Below, piece by piece: positions 29,028 through 30,315 of a DNA stretch of 30,315 nucleotides. Source of the stretch: Chara braunii (taxonomy: Eukaryota; Streptophyta; Charophyceae; Charales; Characeae). The stretch covers positions 1,170,611 through 1,200,925 of the forward strand of contig BFEA01000139.1 in NCBI GenBank assembly GCA_003427395.1, read 5' to 3'. How positions within the stretch are numbered: position 1 is the first letter of the stretch; each line of letters starts with the position of its first letter. The position numbers and the translations under genes are program-made. The notes beneath the pieces are model-generated. The model was not told the origin of the DNA, ran no database searches, and saw only the letters and a program-made list of their open reading frames with translations.

Positions 29028-30283
29028 ACCATACTTCTTAAGTCGTTCTACAAGCTCCTTGATAGGGGCTCGGCGGAGAGTCTCGGGTGTATCCTTCTTC
29101 GGTATACTTTTCCGTGCGCTTCGCGCCTAACCCAAGAGACTTGATTTTGTGCCTTCCATTTCACGGCATGAATTTGGGTACTNAGGAGAGATATCCCATT
29201 ATGACTTTTTGTGCTTCGCACCTGCTGATTAAGCTCCAGTTTAAGCTCTTCATATAAGAATTGAGTCACCAACCTTTTGATCTCGACAGCATCTGCTCTG
29301 GATCCTGCTGTTATGATAATAACAAAATCATCACCATATCTTACATAGAAGAGTCTTTTGAAACCCGGATCCATTGGATCTGATGAAGTCTTCCATAGGG
29401 TTCGCNGGTTGCCGGTTTTTGTCGTTTGAAGAGCGGAAGCTCTTACGATCGCCTCGCCGCTGAGTCTTCGACGGGGAGTTTCCGTGTCGAATTTGGCTTT
29501 GTTGAGGGTCGAAGAGACGAATTTGTCAAGTTCGTGAAGAACAACCTTACATAATAGAGGTGCGAAGCACAGGCTCGTAAGAGCTTGTGGAGTTCCNGGA
29601 ATATGCACTTTGCCTACATTGGTTTTGTATCCCGCTTTAAGCGACCCTTTCACCAGCGCTAGGAATTTCTCACAGGCAATCTTTTTTTTGATAATTTGCA
29701 TGATAACGTTGTGATCTATAGAATCAAAACAGTTAGTTATGTCGCCTTCGATGGCCCACNTTTGGTGTTTTTTNATTCCTACATGGAGGCTCGCAAGAGT
29801 CAGAGCTGCGGCGGAGCCTCTACCAGGCTGAAAAGCATGACTGCAATCAATAAATTTCTATTCGTAGATCATCTCCAGTATGACCTGCATAGCTTTTTGG
29901 ACTATTTTGAAGATAAAGCGGCCTCTTACAATGTCGGTCGCTTTATCCGGCGCGAAGCGCCCTTGTTGAAGAAGAGTTGNTAAGTGAGTAANCCATTCTT
30001 TTGTAAGTCCATCAAGAGCGCTTCGCGCCTTTCCAGGAGTCATGTTACCAGGCTTATTCTTGATAGTCTCGTAGCAATATATTAAGAATTTAGGATCTGC
30101 AAGAAGACCTATTAGATCCGTATATCTGCCCGAGAGTTTGCGTTCTCTCAACGAAGAAGAAAGACCTCCGCGGATCTTAACCGGAGGAAGGCTCTTGTTC
30201 GTCCGCGGAATCTGACTGACCCTCTTCGCTGCCTGTAAGGGTTGGTTTCCCTCCCCAGCTACTATAGGGCCTCCGTGTTGCAA
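29028..30283 (-). pseudogene. Group II intron-encoded reverse transcriptase/maturase (degenerate)
   Basis: Intron-encoded proteins of this family splice and mobilise their host group II intron. On the minus strand one frame runs from 30283 to about 29084: YETIKNKPGNMTPG, IVQKAMQVILEMIYE, then a TAG at 29858-29860, KFIDCSHAFQPGRGS, EGDITNCFDSID (motif A, about 29714-29740), GTPQ...PLLC, HELDKFV, RLFYVRYGDDFVIII (YGDD at 29327-29338), LKLELNQ and GKVYRRR. A one-base shift near 29085 leads to a domain X-like [18 protein letters not shown] that joins rps3. The segment with the GK-RPLGIP motif is missing. No HNH endonuclease and no intron domain V are visible. The TTG at 30283 is only the end of the open frame, not a proven start. 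Confidence 0.88.
29116..30028. repeat. Five copies of an 11-base GAA/TTC-loop palindrome
   Basis: GCGCTTCGCGC at 29116-29126 and 30018-30028, GCGCGAAGCGC at 29950-29960, and the variants GTGCTTCGCAC (29211-29221) and GTGCGAAGCAC (29560-29570). Each has 4-bp arms and a 3-base loop and contains or closely resembles GCGAAGC, a heptamer known to form an unusually stable DNA mini-hairpin. All lie in the maturase part. The copy at 29560 adds 12 bases in frame inside the GTPQ...SPLL motif. They look like small mobile palindromes. Confidence 0.85.
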
Positions 30284-30315
30284 CCTAAGTTGCTTACATC
30301 CCGTGGTTACATATA

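Larger units (their letters stand above)
28735..30315 (-). other. Mitochondrial DNA segment joined to nuclear repeats (NUMT or misjoin)
   Basis: From 28735 to the end of the window the minus strand carries plant-type mitochondrial genes: group II intron maturase, rps3 C-terminus and rpl16 N-terminus, in the rps3-rpl16 order typical of plant mitochondria. The left edge cuts rpl16 after codon 35, and the sequence switches to purine-rich DNA. The right edge lies beyond the window. Seven N bases within 29183-29992 suggest overlapping reads from similar copies. It is either a nuclear copy of mitochondrial DNA or an assembly join; the sequence alone cannot decide. Confidence 0.85.

Noticed and set aside
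29696-29983. 95-codon plus-strand frame in the mitochondrial piece
   Set aside because: It is antisense to the maturase, whose conserved motifs are on the minus strand, and contains N codons.
29028-30283. Chloroplast matK or another plastid origin
   Set aside because: The protein keeps YGDD and FDSID reverse transcriptase motifs and is linked to rps3-rpl16 of mitochondrial type with MLYPKRTKFRKYQKGR, which differs from the plastid L16 start.

Overview
The window looks like nuclear DNA of a streptophyte (a land plant or, as a guess, a charophyte-grade green alga), with a piece of plant-type mitochondrial DNA joined to its right end. I see no intact host protein gene. The nuclear part (about 1-28,734) is almost all repeats: three decayed non-LTR retrotransposons (LINEs) with an AP-endonuclease, reverse transcriptase and C-terminal zinc finger, a repeated short poly(A)-ended SINE-like family, an inverted-repeat element, microsatellites and minisatellites. 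Plant affinity rests on the LINE architecture (ORF1 with a zinc knuckle, ORF2 with a zf-RVT-like C-terminus) and on the mitochondrial rps3-rpl16 gene pair with a group II intron maturase; the genus is not determinable from the sequence.

Layout. 1-5,950: non-coding repeats, namely a foldback element around a (TG)n(AG)n tract (637-1599), a 203-bp duplication whose two copies are separated by a 38-bp sequence identical to the Nextera mate-pair junction adapter (1730-2173, an assembly artefact), a (TTG)n tract, a three-unit minisatellite, a tRNA-derived SINE head, and an A88 run. 5,999-8,875: LINE-1, minus strand, 5'-truncated inside the reverse transcriptase. 9,110-11,410: a SINE-like copy, a minisatellite, a G19 run, an inverted repeat around (AT)n, and a complete hammerhead ribozyme (11214-11269). 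About 11,560-19,015: LINE-2, plus strand, nearly full length but with many stops and frameshifts. 19,078-21,530: SINE-like copies, a promoter-like segment and duplicated blocks. About 21,600-27,375: LINE-3, plus strand, truncated at its 3' end. 27,376-28,734: purine-rich sequence without recognisable genes.

28,735-30,315 is mitochondrial in origin and reads on the minus strand: a degenerate group II intron-encoded reverse transcriptase/maturase runs in frame from its domain X into the last 56 codons of rps3, followed 17 bases later by the first 35 codons of rpl16, which is then cut off by nuclear-type sequence. Five copies of an 11-base GC palindrome sit inside the maturase, at least one of them splitting a conserved RT motif. 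Seven of the nine N bases of the window lie in this piece.

The most notable items are the hammerhead ribozyme, the palindrome insertions in the maturase, the maturase-rps3 chimera, the adapter-derived false duplication, and a LINE family with a non-standard zinc knuckle and a conserved segment of unknown function downstream of it.
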